64,000 bases of DNA from Leptobrachium leishanense. Taxonomy: Eukaryota > Chordata > Amphibia > Anura > Megophryidae. The DNA lies in contig CM019065.1 in the NCBI GenBank assembly GCA_009667805.1, positions 18,736,611-18,800,610 of the forward strand, given 5' to 3'. The stretch's first letter is position 1, and each line of letters starts with the position of its first letter. Shown here in pieces: positions 13,266-26,400 of this stretch. The position numbers and the translations under genes are program-made. The notes beneath the pieces are model-generated. The model made no database searches. It was given only the letters and a program-made list of their open reading frames with translations, and was not told the origin of the DNA.

Positions 13266-15231
13266 GGGTAATTCAAAGAGATCCGAATTGCTTGAGAAAG
13301 GTAACCGAACGCTGAAAATCAGGGTTCGGTTACCTTTCTTGGCCATTCGGCTATCCAGAGAGCAGGCAATACGCCAAATCCTGGCGAATTGCCTGCACAT
13401 ACGGTGCCTGTTCGGGGGCAGTGAAATCTCCATAAAAAAGCACTGCTTCGGCTATTCAGAGAACACAAACCAGCAGTGAAAGGTTCCCGAAATGCCCTGC
13501 CATTCGGTGGTTTAATTCGACAGGTTTATTCAGGTGAATCCCATAGACTTTAATGTTAAAAATATTCCCGTTTTAATTCAATATCTAACAAACCGTTCAT
13601 TATAAAATTCTGCAGTAAAGAGTCTCTTTATTTATAGATTTTGTAGGATATTTTAACCCTTTCACTGTGGAGGACGCGCTCAGCGCGTCCACCCACAGGT
13701 AGCGTTCCTTCCTCCCTTTGGGGCCAGCGATTGGCCGGGTTCCGGCCGATCACTGTGCCCCCCGGTGCGGGCTGACATCCTCACCCGGCGGCGCGATGAC
13801 ATCTAATTCAGGCGCCCCCCCCGCATGTGCGGAGGAGGCGCCTGAAAGGGAGGGGGAAGGTCCTTTGAACCTCTCTCCCTCCCATTCGCCGGCGTGCAGG
13901 GGGTTATACCAGGCACCGTTTGGAAGGGCACAGCCATCCCTTCCTAATGGTACCTGGAATTAACCTCATGGGGGCCGGATCACGAATCCAGAAAAGCACC
14001 GTTTCGTGATCCTTTCCCGGAGCTGGCCGACATCTTGGATGTCGGCCAAGCTTCCGGGAATGCCCCCTGAGGACTGGCGTCATCGTGCATAGCACGATGA
14101 CGCCAGTCCTGGAGTTAACCCCTAACTGCCACCAATGGTGGAGATAGGGGGTTCCAATGAACCCCCTATCTCCCGATTCGTGGCAGTTAGGGGTTAAAGT
14201 TTGATATTGTTGGATCGGCCAGAGCCGATGAAAAAAGTTTTTTAAAAAAAATTATAAAAAAAAATAAACACGTTTTTATTTCTTTTTTTGGTTCATTAAT
14301 GCAGCAATATTGTTCCCATTTCATTTATAATGTGAACAATGATGCTGCACTAACATTTTTTGTTGCGGTGCGTTTGTTAAAAATCGCGTAATTTCCCCCA
14401 AAAAAAAATGTAACGAGACCCCATTTCTAATTTTTTTAACAAGCGCACCCCATACAAAATATAACCGCAATTGCTCGCATCTTAAAATGTGAAAAAAAAC
14501 ACTTTACACGTTGAAAATGATTGAAAATTCGAATGTTATTGCATTTTTTGTTATAATATACAGACATGAAATAACGTATACATATAATAATGACATATTA
14601 TGAATCTGCCGAGTCTGCCGGAAAGAACGATATATAATATGTCTGGGTAATATACTAAAATAAGCCTTCAAAATGCATTTAAACATGATGAGCGAAACCG
14701 GTAAAAATGACCTCAGCACAGAGGCGGGAAATGCCTCGGCAGCGAAAGGGTTAAGCATTTTCCTGGATTTTTGTTTAAGTTGATTTATTTTTTCTGTAAC
14801 AGCTCTTTTTATTATCATTCATTGGATCATATGTAAATTTCAGACATTTTCGCTCAGTAGTTTCTTTGCAAACAGTGTTTCACTTTTCAAACATTCAAGC
14901 AAACTGTTTCCTAATTTATTCACTTCACTCTGTCTGTGGTCTCAGCTTTTTCCGGCGGCTTCGCTGCGTGTGATCGGCTCCTGCTCGGGTTTTTCCGTGG
15001 TTTTCGTCAGGTTAATCCGGATGTTTTTGCGGTTTTCGGCGTGCATTCGCCGGGTTTTGCGGTTAGTTTTCGTCGGGTTTGCGGCAGCCTTTCCCTGCAA
15101 TTTGGGGACCCTGTGGTGCTTGCTGAATACACAGCAGGGTCGCCGAAATGGGATCGGCAAAAGGAACCGAATTGAAGAGAACGAAAAGTCACCGAACGTG
15201 CGATGACTTTTTGATTCTCTTTGAACTCCCC
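13266..15231 (+). repeat. A-type MITE interrupted by a piggyBac-like MITE
   Basis: The left part 13266-13656 starts CAGGGTAATTCAAAGAG. The right part resumes at 14751 with TTAAGCATTTTCCTGG and ends CTCTTTGAACTCCCCTG. Uninterrupted copies read TTTTAAGCATTTTT at the same point, so the insertion is exact. Confidence 0.8.
13657..14750 (+). mobile_element. piggyBac-like MITE (B-type) with TTAA duplication
   Basis: Flanked on both sides by TTAA (13653-13656, 14751-14754). Inverted ends are CCCTTTCACTG and GCAGCGAAAGGG. The interior carries GACGCGCTCAGCGCGTCC, several nested hairpins and no transposase, so it must have moved in trans. Five related copies or fragments lie elsewhere in the window. 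Confidence 0.8.
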
Positions 15232-15699
15232 TGTTACTGTACAGGTTGGTAAGCATGCCTTATCAGCGCTGGTCCGGCAGGCAGGGAGGGAGGCACCGGG
15301 TTTCACACACAGGACCCAGGTGGCGGCCCCAGCTCGCTGTGACACATTCCGGGAGCCATTCACTAACACACCCCGGCTTGCGGTGCTCACGTCCTGCCCA
15401 CGGGGCCCACTTCCTGCAGGCTCCTCCGGAACATGGCTGTGCTCAGGCCGCAGCCGCTCCCAGGGACAGCACGGGCCCAACCTGTCCTCTGTGCTTTATC
15501 AGGCTGCCTTGTCAGAGCCGGCTGCCTTGTCAGAGTTCGGCCACGTGTCCTCTGGCTCCAGAACAAAGGGCGGCAGATGTCACGCGGCGTGCCCTGTGAA
15601 CCAATCAGCGGGGGCCAACGGCCGGCTCCCTCTGAATAGGTCATAGGGCGCTGGATGGCTGTTACTTTCCAAGGACTGGGTGCTCCATGGATGGGCCGG
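15232..15699. other. GC/CpG-rich stretch, no gene recognised
   Basis: This stretch is unlike its AT-rich surroundings and has several open frames on both strands, but none shows a recognisable motif or splice context. It may be the interior of the hAT element whose end lies at 15828. Confidence 0.4.
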
Positions 15700-15828
15700 C
15701 CCTGCCCCGGTGGTTTCGTGCGGCAAAAGGTACTCGGACTAGGCATCGGAGCATTTGAGCGAGTACGAGTGCTTGCCCAAATACTCGGCACCGATATCGA
15801 TACTAGTATCGGTATTGGTGCATCCCTA
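15700..15828 (-). mobile_element. hAT-type MITE end (inverted TAGGGATGCACC)
   Basis: Ends GGTATTGGTGCATCCCTA with the GAGTACGAGTG tract, inverted relative to 8822. Confidence 0.5.
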
Positions 15829-16319
15829 ATATCCTATGAATGACAATAAAAAGGTCTAATACAGAAAAAAGAAAGACTGCTTTAAAAAAAAAGAAAAAAA
15901 AATTGCTGAAAAAATCTCGAAAAACGTCTAAAAGATCCTGAAAAAATCAATAAATAAAGAGACTTTGTGCTGCAGAATAAAATAATAAACAGTTTTTTCG
16001 ATGTTGAATTAAAACGGTATTATTTTTAACATTGAAATCTATGGGGTTCGCCTGATTAAACCTGCCGAACGAAAACACCGAATAGCAGGGCATTTCGGCA
16101 ACTTTTCACTGACATTTCTCTGCTGTTCGGTGTCTGTGAATAGATTAACCATTGCTTCTCTATGTTGGATTTCACTGACGCCGAACAGGCACCGTACTGG
16201 CTGTCAGTCCGCCAAATTTTGGTCTCTGAATAGCCGAATGGCCCCGAAATGTCACCGTATGGGGAAAATCACTGTTCGGCGACATTTCGGCGCCAGATTG
16301 ACTCTCTCTGAATAACCCC
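15829..16319 (-). repeat. A-type MITE, truncated at its left end
   Basis: Starts inside the element at ATCCTATGAATGACAATAAA and runs to CTCTCTCTGAATAACCCC. The missing part lies on the hAT-terminus side. Confidence 0.6.
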
Positions 16320-16495
16320 TTAAATCTCCATAATTTACCTTTAATTCAGGTGTTTTAAAGTCTTTAAGACCATGTTGCGCGAAATGCTCCAAATTTTGTA
16401 TATTTCGTGTGTTAAACCCATTAGACTTTTCATAAGAAACTATTCTTTTATATTATCTTCGTGTAAAACGCAACAAACAGCCAAGTGTTTAATAT

Positions 16496-16546
16496 GTTTT
16501 ATTATCACAAATAAGGTGCATTTTATTTTTGATGAACATGTTTATT
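16496..16546 (-). promoter_or_regulatory. Candidate polyadenylation hexamers of V2R gene 1
   Basis: On the minus strand three AATAAA hexamers lie at or just after the stop: one overlapping the stop codon (16541-16546), one near 16522-16527 and one near 16498. They would give a very short 3' UTR. No cleavage site can be fixed from sequence alone. Confidence 0.4.
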
Positions 16547-17446
16547 TTCCTACACGTCCCATTAAGCTGGTCTTTGTGTTCAGCTCCGGTTTGAAAATGA
16601 TGATATAGCATTTGGGTAAAAAGATACAGAAGACGAGACCAGAGCTTGACGACAATATGGCGAAGATCTCCATGGCCACCGTATACATGCCTCGAGAGCT
16701 CAGAGAGGCCGGAATGTAGGACACCCAGACGCTGAGGAAGGCCAGCATGCTGAAGGTGATGAACTTGGCCTCGTTGAAGTTATCTGGGAGGCGTCTGGCC
16801 AGAAAAGCAAGACTGAAGCTAATGGTGGCCAGGAGGCCGAGATATCCCAACATTACCCAGAACGCGGCGTGGGAGCCTTCGTTACAATTAATTATGATCA
16901 CCCCAGCTTGGGTCTGGACGTCGTGTTCTGGGAAAGGTGGCTGAAGACACAACCACCCAACGCACACAGTGAGCTGCACGAGGACGCACAAACCTATGAC
17001 ATAATAGGACACTTTTGTCCCTGTCCACTTTCTCAAGCTGCTACCAGGCTTCGTCGCGTTGAACGCAATAACCACTGTAATGGTTTTGGCCAAAACACAG
17101 GAAACACAGAGGGTGAAGACCATTCCAAACGTCACCTGACGCAGAAGACACTTCTCCGGCCTGGGATAGCCGACGAACATGAGGGAACAGAGGAAGCAGA
17201 GACACAGAGACACCAGAAGAAGACAACTTAAAGAGTAGTTATTAGCGCGGACAATAGGGGTTGTCCTGTGACGGATGAAAAGAGCCAAAATGGCCACTGG
17301 GATCGTTGAGGAGGCTATGCTCGTGGCCAAAAGAGTCGACCCCAAGGGCTCTTCATAGGATAGAAATTCTATAGGCTTCAGGAGGCACTGATTCTGCTGG
17401 TCGTTGGGCCACTGGTCCCACGGGCAACGAAGGCAATCGACTGAGT
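16542..17446 (-). CDS. V2R gene 1, exon 6 (seven-transmembrane domain)
   Basis: 905 bp from a T-rich TTTTTTTGCAG acceptor to a TAA stop. It completes the cysteine-rich domain (DCLRCPWDQWP) and encodes seven hydrophobic helices. V2R signatures are HRTTPIV(R/K)AN, GYPRPEKCLLRQ, FLARRLPDNFNEAKFITF, LSVWVSYIPA and PKCYII. The TAA is embedded in an AATAAA hexamer (16541-16546). Confidence 0.95.
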
Positions 17447-20400
17447 CTGCAAAAAAAAGATATAAGAAAATAGTAAAATATATATAAGGTTCATATTAAA
17501 TGAAGGGAATATGAGCAAAAAGTGAAAAGCGAGAAAATAAGTTCATGAGTCATTACAGCTCTTATCTCAGTGAAGAATGGGTTAAAAAATATAAGAAACC
17601 TATCAAGTGTATATTTTGAGGAGGAAAAAACCACAATGGTTAAAATAATATTAAAATATTAAAAAATATAATAAATACTAAAACTTTCTTCGCGCAAAAA
17701 CGAAGCGTTAAACGTTAACGCGGGTAAAACATCGCTGGTATTACAATCCTCGCGCATTTTTCATCCGTCAAAAAATAACGCGCGTAAAACGGACACGCAA
17801 AAACGCGCGTGCAGCAACGTTGCGCGCAGAAATCAGTGTGCGGACTTTTTTCTCACGCGATTCAGCCAATCAGAATCAAGAACCACAACTGTCTCCCGTT
17901 CAGTTTTTGAGCCTGCCAAAATCAATCTGAGTATATATGCTGCAACAATAATAAAAACATGCACAACTTCTACATTTTATTGGTTTGGGTATGAGTAGTA
18001 TGTGTAACTATACTTTGCTGCGTGTTTTTTTTTTTTGGGATGGTGTATTTGGGTTCGGCAGGTTGTTCAGATTTGCCGTTAACGCCAGCTTTCAGGAGTC
18101 GCTAAAATTATACGCGCAAAGGCTGTGCGTTACAAACTGCGCATAGATTGTAATACCATCCGCGTACCAGCGCACAAACGCATTTGCGCTCACAATGTTA
18201 AGTATCGGACGCGCGAAGTACAGTAAGCTCGCGCAGCGTTCGTGCAGGTTCACCCACGGTAGACGTATACGCGCGTTTGTTGCGCTGAGATTGTAATACG
18301 ACGTTCTGCGCAAAGGCTTTTGCCCCTCAGGTTAATGCGTTTTTTGCGCGGGCGCAAATGTATGCGCGAAGAATGTAATAGGGCCCTCACATGGGCTTCA
18401 AGCAGCTGATACAACATAGGAAAGGGCTGGCATTTTAAATGAGGGCATAGTTGTTGTGGATATGAATTTCTATGAAGTGATATGCTTCAATAGACAGTGT
18501 TAAGCGAATAATCCCCTAAATATCCATGTAACGGTTGTGGCCACCAATAGGTGTCACTAAAGAGCAAAATACAGTTTTGTCTACCAAAGAGACAAGATGG
18601 CAACGTCTGATCGTGTGCTTTTGTCAGGATGTGACATAAGCTAGTTTACCCCTCCCAGGAAGGTCGCTTTCCATTCAATTGGCTACTAGGACCCACTCAG
18701 GTGGGTGGAGCTAAGGCTCTAGTCCAACCTTTAACCAGGAAACACAGGAAGTGATCGCTGGCTTTCAGTTTTGGCTGTTGCTGTGCACGCAACGTGTTGT
18801 GTATATCTGGATGGGTAAATGACTGCTGCTCTTTAATCCCTTTTGCATTTCAATCACCTAAACTGAGTCTTTGTTTTCTTGCCGTTTGTATTATTGTTAT
18901 CTTTTTATGTTTCGGGTAACCCTTTATCTCCTTTTTAGGCTGCTGTCAGACGAGCGTAGTGTTCACGTCCGTGATTGCGCCTAAAAGTACGTCCGTGATA
19001 GCATGACAGGAAGTCCATTGGAGCCTGACACATCAAGTACGACCGCACTGAACTGCAGACGCACAACGGTTGCGGCCCACGGACGCAAGGCAGGCAAGAA
19101 AGTACATCCCCGAGAACGGCCGCACAAAGTGCGCTGCGTCCGCAACGTCCGCATAGCTTTGTATGTGAGTGATGGAACGTGGTCAGACGGACGTTATTTA
19201 TACGTCCAGCATTTTTCACGGACAAAATGGTTTTGCTTTTTAATTTATTTTTCGTCCTACATCCGTCAAAATATACGTCAGTGAAAAAAACGGACTGTGT
19301 GACCACTACTGTGTCCTCCGTACTGACGTACGTCCGTGTGCAAGGACGTACAGTCCGTAGAAATCACGCTCGTCTGACCCTAGCCTTAAGGTAAAGTCAT
19401 TATGGCCATCTCTGTGTGCGTGTCCTCGCTCGCTATTCTACGTCCCATTAGGGAGGCGCGTTTCGTTTTGGACCGATTCGGTTTTTTTTCACGAATCGGC
19501 CCGATTCGGTGATTCGGATTCGGACGATTTTCCGAATCGGATCCGATCCTAAAACGTCCGAAACAAAAAACGATTTTCGATCCGAAACGAAAACTTTTAG
19601 GATCCAAAATCATTTTCGTTCAATTCGTAATTTCGGTTCCATTTCGGTAATTTTCAAAAAATGCTTAAAAGATCCTAAAAAAAATCTAAAAGTAAAGAGA
19701 CTCTTTACTACAGAATATAATAATAAACGGTTTATTAGATATTGGATTAAAACGGGAATATTTTTAACATTAAAGTCTATGGGGCAAAACATTTCCCACA
19801 CGGAATACACGAAAATGTCCGAAATCACGAAAAAAAAGTCGATACAAAAACGAGCTGATCCGAAAACACGAAAATTTCCGATTTCACGAAAAAAAAGTCG
19901 ATACGAAAAACGAGCCGAAACGTAACGAACCGAAACGGAAATCGGCCAAAACGATCCGAAACGAAAATTTTCGAAAAACGAACGAAACGAAATGAGCCAA
20001 AACAAAAAATAAATAAATCGGTGCACATCCCTACGTCCCATTCTCACGGCTGGTATGCCTTTTAAAAATAATATTTGCAAAAAATGGTGTAGAAGGAGTT
20101 AAGAATATTTAACAGTTAATATCCAAGTATAAATGTGTTACGGGGTTATTCAGAGAGAGCCGAACTGGCCCTAAAATTGCACCGAACAGTGAATTTCCCC
20201 ATACGGTGCAATTTCGAGGCCATTCGGCTATTCAAAACCTGGCAATTCACCAAATTTTGGTGAATTGCCAGTGAAATACAGTGCCTGTTCGACGGCAGTA
20301 AAATCCCCATAGAGAAGCAATGGTTAATCTATTCAGAGACACCAAACAGCAGAGAAATGTCAGTGAAATGCCCTGATGTTCGGTGGTTTCATTCAACAGG

Positions 20401-23400
20401 TTTAATCAGGCGAATCCCATAGGCTTCAATGTAAAAAATATTCCTGTTTTTATTCAATATCTTTTAAACTGTTTATTCTTTTAATCTGCAGCAAAAAGTC
20501 TCTTTATCTATCTATTTTTTTAGAATTTTTTATTCATTTTCTGGGGATTTTTTCGGCAATTTTTTTGTTTGCTTTTAATAGTTTTTTTTATCTTTAAGTC
20601 CTTTTTAATATTATTCATAGGATCTCATATATTAATTCTAGACATTTTTGTCCAGTAGTTTTTTGCAAACAGCGTTTTAAATTTTTTTGAGTTTCAATCG
20701 TTTTTTGTTTCTTTTTAACCCTTTCGGCGCCTTGTTGGCTTTTTCCGATGGCTGGTCGGCGCTGTGTTCGGCAGATCGTCTGCTTTTTTGGATGTGTTCG
20801 GCGGGTTTGCGGCTGTTCGTCGGTTACGTTCGGTGGGTCTTCTGCAGCGTTTCGGGTCGATCCGATTTTTCGGATCGTATCGGCGGATTTTCTGACGATT
20901 TTTGGATCCGTTTCTTGCACTTCAGGGATCCCACGGTGAATGCTGATTCCCCAACAGACCCAGGATGCAATAAAAGTGAGAAGTTGGGGACCTCTTTTGC
21001 ATGTCCTACCCAGAGTTCCTTGCTGCATATGGGAAATGTCGCACATGAGCGCTATGGGTAAAGCAGTTCTCTGAATTGCTGGGATGTGTGTCTTCTCCAA
21101 TTCTAAACTTTATTATTTGATATGTGGAGGTTTTTAATCTCGCTTTTTACCCTCCACTCAACTTAAATGCGTATATATATATATCTACACACACTGTCTA
21201 TATATAAGGGCAATGAAGGATTTAACCCTTTCGCTGCTGAGGCTTTTCACGCCTCTATGCTGAGGTCATTTTTACCGGTTTTGATCATCATGTTTAAACG
21301 TTTTGAAGGCTTATTTTATTATATGACGCAGACGTATTATATATCGTTCTTTCCGTCAGACTCGGTAGATTCATAATATGTCATTATTATATATATACGT
21401 CATGTCCTGCCTGTATATTATAACAAAAAATGCAATAAAATTATTATTATTATTATTCTTTATTTATAAAGCGCCAGCATATTCCGCCAGCATATTCCGC
21501 AGCGCTGTACAATAAGCACAGTATAGACAGGGTTACAATACATTGAACAACATTTGACAAACAGTACAGGAGGAGATGAGGGCCCTATTCCCGTAGGAAC
21601 TCACAATCAATATGAATAAAATATGAATTTTCAATAATTTACAATGTGTAAAGTGTATTTTTTTCACATTTTATCATATGAGCAATTGCAGTTATATTTT
21701 GTATGGGGTGCGCTTGTTAAAAAAATTAGAAATGGGATCTCGTTACATTTTTTTTGGGGAAAATTATGCGATTTTTAACAAACGCACCGCATACAAAAAT
21801 CGTTAGTGCAGCATCATTGTTCACATTATAATTGAAATGGGAAGAATATTGCTGCATTAACAAACCAAAAAAAGAAAAAAAAACTTGTTTATTTTTTTTA
21901 CAATTTTTCTTTTAAATATATATATATATTTTTTAAAACTTTTTTCATACTCATATTTGGTGTCGTTGGAACGGCCATGCTCTGGTCGATCCAACAATAT
22001 CAAACATTAACCCCTAACTGCCACGTATCGGAGATAGGGGGTTCATTGGAACCCCCTATCTCCACCATTGGTGGCAGTTAGGGGTTAACTCCAGGACTGG
22101 CGTCATCATGCTATGCACGATGACGCCAGTCCTCAGGGGGCATTCCCAGAAGCTTGACCGACATCCAAGATGTCAGCCAGCTCTGGGAAAGGATCACGAA
22201 CCGGCACTTTTCGGTGCCGATTCGTGATCCGGCCCCCATGGGGTTAATTCCAGGTACCGTTAGGAAGGGCAGGCTGTGCCCTTCCAAACGGTGCCTGGTA
22301 TAACCCCCTGCACACCGGCGATCGGGAGGGAGAGAGGTCCGCGATGACATCTAATTGTGCCGGCGGCGGTTTCGGGTGCTGGGCTGACATCGAGGATGTC
22401 AGCCCGCACCGGGGGGCACAGTGATCGGCCGGAACCCGGCCGATCGCTGGCCCCAAAGGGAGGACGCGCTCAGCGCGTCCTCCGCAAGGAACGCTACCTG
22501 CGGGTGGACGCGCTCAGCGCGTCCTCCGCAGCGAAAGGGTTAATTGGCTTAGTTGTGGTCATGCGCTGATATATTGCATTTCAGATGCAGCCTCTTGAAA
22601 CTGTCACACATGTATCATCTGCTTAAAGCTCTTCTTCTGTTTTACCACTAGGGGACGCTCTAATCTTTGACAATATGTTGGGTTATGCTTCGTGGAAATG
22701 TTTTAGATGTGTTTGACAGCCTGTGTGCTTTTGGCTGACTTTTTGTATTATCAGATCCTTGAAATAGTCAATAATTTGTGATTTATATATATATATTTAT
22801 ATTTAGCTGCCGTGTTGCCGCGAGCGCACAATCATTACACTGCGTAACACAAGGACAGTGTGAAAAGGCACGGCGCAAGATCACCTGATCTTTCATCTCT
22901 TTTGTTAACCCTTTTTATACCAAACACATTTTGTTTGGAGAAATATCATCGCGTAATTCGTTTGAAACACGGGTAAAAAAACGTTTTTGCACAGAAACGG
23001 ATGTTCTGAGATTCAAATAATGTCGATTTTCTATTTTTTTCATTTATTTGTTTATTCTCTACAGAAACATTGCTGGGATGAAAGGTTCTAAACTCTAGAT
23101 GGCGTCCCTTATCTGGCACAATGTCACACGGGGTCTGCATTATCAGCATACAGGCAGAAATGGCTATGGTGTCAGTAAATGTGCTGCAGACAGATAATAA
23201 AATGGTGAGATCTCCTGCTTATGGGGGTTTGTAGTGATCAGAATGAGATTATTAGCGATGTGATATAGAAATAATATATCTGTACTAACCACAGGCTCTG
23301 TTCTAAGTCACGTGACCTAGAATCGAGAGGATGCAAGGCCTTCCATACTTGACTTCCAACCCATAATACCGAGGTCGGTGTCCTTGGCCCTCCAGATGTT

Positions 23401-26400
23401 TTAGAACTACATCTCACGCGATGCTCAGTCATGAGGTTGACTGAGCCTCATGGGAAATGGAGTTCCCAAACATCTTGAGGGCCAAGGTCGCTGACCTCTG
23501 TTAATGAAGCCGTAATTGGGGTCAGAGTGTCTCCCTATATACCTGCACTCACTGCCGGCATGAGGTTAAAAAATAAGGGGTGGGTAGATAGGAAAGTTCC
23601 ACTATGCCTTGGACATTGGATGAGGAAAGCCCACCATCCATTGCCCACATGGCAGTTGGTGGATGAGGCTTGCCACCCACTACATTTGAGTCAATCCCCA
23701 ATTATGATGGGGTGGGGTTACAGAGGGGGCGTAGAGGGTAAAATTATGTGCACCTCCAAAATTTTGGATATTTCCAAAAATGTGTATTGCTCCAAATCGG
23801 CAAATTCCATCATTCCCCGATCTGAAATTTTGGGTTTCCGAAATTTGCCGAAACTTCTGGAGAGAAGTAGCCAGTGCCCCAATGGAATGTGTAGTGACAG
23901 GACAAAATAAAATCCGGTCCGAGTGCATGGTGTTTGGAAAGGAAGGGGTTAATGAGCTCCGCATGTTCTGTAGCTTCTGATGTACCTGTGTGATTGGAGA
24001 TGTCTCCATTGGGGCAGAGGACGCAGTGGAAGCAGCAGGCCGGCTTTCCGTGCACAGCGGCTTTTCTGAAGCCTGGGGGGCAGCTCGGGCTGCAGATAGA
24101 AAGCGGGACCTGAAAGAAGGTGGAATGAGTTATTATACGCTTTATGTACACTATCAGGGTAATTCAAAGAGAATCGGAAGGTCACCGCACGTTCGGTGAC
24201 TTTTCGTTCTCTTCAATTCGGTTCCTTTTGCCGATCCCATTTCGGTGACCCTGCGGTGTATTCAGCAAACAGCACAGGGTCCCCGAATTGCAGGGAAAAG
24301 CTGCCGCAAACCTGACGAAAACTAACCGCAAAACCCGGCGAATGCACGCCGAATACCCTCAAAACATCTGGATTAACCTGCCGAAACCACGGAAAAACCC
24401 GAGCAGGAGCCGATCACACGCAGCGAAGCCGCCGGAAAAAGCCGAGACCGCAGACAGAGCGAAGTGAATAAATTAGGAAAACAGTTTGTATGAGTGTGCG
24501 AAAAGTGAAACACTGTTTGCAAAGAAATTACTGAGCGAAAATGTCTGAAATTTACATATAATCCAATGAATGATAATAAAAAGGGCTGTTACAGAAAAAA
24601 GAAGTAAAGTTAAAAAACATTTTGAAAAAAATTAGATTTGTTTTAAAAAAAAATTCCTGTAAAAATGCTTAAAATATCAAAAAAATCTATAAATAAAGAG
24701 ACTTTTTGCTGCAGAATTTTATAATGAACGGTTTATTAGATATTGAATTAAAACGGGAATATTTTTAACATTGAAGCCTATGGGATTCGCCTGAATAAAC
24801 CTGCCGAATTAAACCACCGAATGGCAGGGCATTAGGGGAACCTTTCACTGCTGGTTTGTGTTCTCTGAATAGCCGAAGCAGTGCTTTTTCATTGGGATTT
24901 CACTGCCCTCGAACAGGCACCGAACAGGCACCGTATGTGCAGGCAATTCGCCAGCATTTGGCGAATTGCCTGCTCTCTGGATAGCCGAATGGCCAGGAAA
25001 GGTAACCGAACGCTGATTTTCAGTGTTCGGTTACCTTTCTCAAGCAATTCGGAGCTCTTTGAATTACCCTGTTGGAGTGAGCTCGCCTCTCATATGTTTT
25101 ATATATAACCTGCTATAAAAGAATCATCAATAACTAAATAAACTATGGATAAAAAAGTGTCCGCTATTAAATTTATTCAGAGAATGAAGCTCATTGAGAG
25201 AGACAGTTTACCCAGCTGCATCTTGCAGCAAGGAACTATGGGTAGGATATGTAAATGAGATCTACAACTCTCCCTTTTCATCTGTAGCTCAGGCTCCCAT
25301 TATGCCAGTGCGGAGTCGAACGTGAAAGGAATACCTGATGATCCCCTGATGACCACTGGATGGCGCTGGTGTTCACCATAAATTTGTGTCCTGGCTTTGC
25401 CCCGCCATTGTAGTTGCCAACCTTCACTTGCTGAACATTGTTTTCTGCGTCCATCTGCCAGTTGACAATATCGTACAGAGCCGGGAGGTTCCCGCTGGCG
25501 TCAAAATACACTTCTCTGCTATCCTTGGTTGTAAAGCGCATCGTCCTCATAGACTGCAAAACCTGGGAGGAGACAAAATCTTGCAGTTTGGCGTTCTCTG
25601 AATAGATTAACCATTACCTCTCTATGAAAGAATTTCTCTGCTGCCGAAGGTTGCCGAATTGAGGCGATCTGCGTCGAACTGCACCGTATTTCACTGTCAA
25701 TTCGCCAGTATTTGGAGAATTGCCAGCTTTCTGAATAGCCAAATTGCCACGAAATTGCACTATACGGGGAAATTTACAGTTTGGTGCAATTCGGCGGCAA
25801 ATTCGGCTCTTATTGACCAGCCCCTTTAGAAATTTGGGAACGTGTGTATTCCATCTCTTATATTCATCAGGACCTGCGTGTCCGCTTCTTTTTACTATTT
25901 ATGCCTTGGACCCTGCGTGTTCTGCTTTGGTTCAATTGTCTCCTTAACCCCTTGAAGCCGTGGGACGGTCTATGATTTCTGCGTGGCGGGTGGGCCTTGA
26001 AGACACGGTACGCCCACTGACTTTGATTGGCCGCCTTGGCCCTGCATTGTATGCCCTTGACTGGAGTGGGACAGCCAGAACTCGTGCTGCGTGGCGGGCT
26101 AAATTAGTGGCCCGCGACGGCACCTTGCGACGAGGCGTACCTGGCGCCAAGTGTTAACACCTGCCCGACGGGTGACGCCCACCTGTCATTAAGGGGTCAA
26201 ACCTGATACTATAAAAACAATAAAAAATTAAAAATTTTACATGTTACCAAACTAATTCTTTATTTTGAACATATACATGAAAATAAGTCGTTACCTCCCA
26301 GGGTCGAAAATGTAAAGATCCTGCGCACTTCACTAGGCTTTCAGAGCAAAGCGATCGTCTTTGGTTCAGGATGTTCTGCAGGGCCCAGGCCAGGGCATAA

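Noticed and set aside
15007..15791. Several overlapping GC-rich frames of 100-157 codons
   Set aside because: No motif, splice context or consistent strand; expected by chance in CpG-rich sequence.
8822..15828. A single 7-kb hAT element bounded by the two TAGGGATGCACC ends
   Set aside because: The flanking octamers (GAATCCTA and ATATCCTA) match only in part, and the right flank is the interior of a MITE whose other half is not on the left. Two elements or a rearrangement are as likely.
16747..17231. Plus-strand frames of 65 and 120 codons
   Set aside because: Antisense shadows of the V2R seven-helix exon; the same holds for those at 45889-46681 and 26605-26946.
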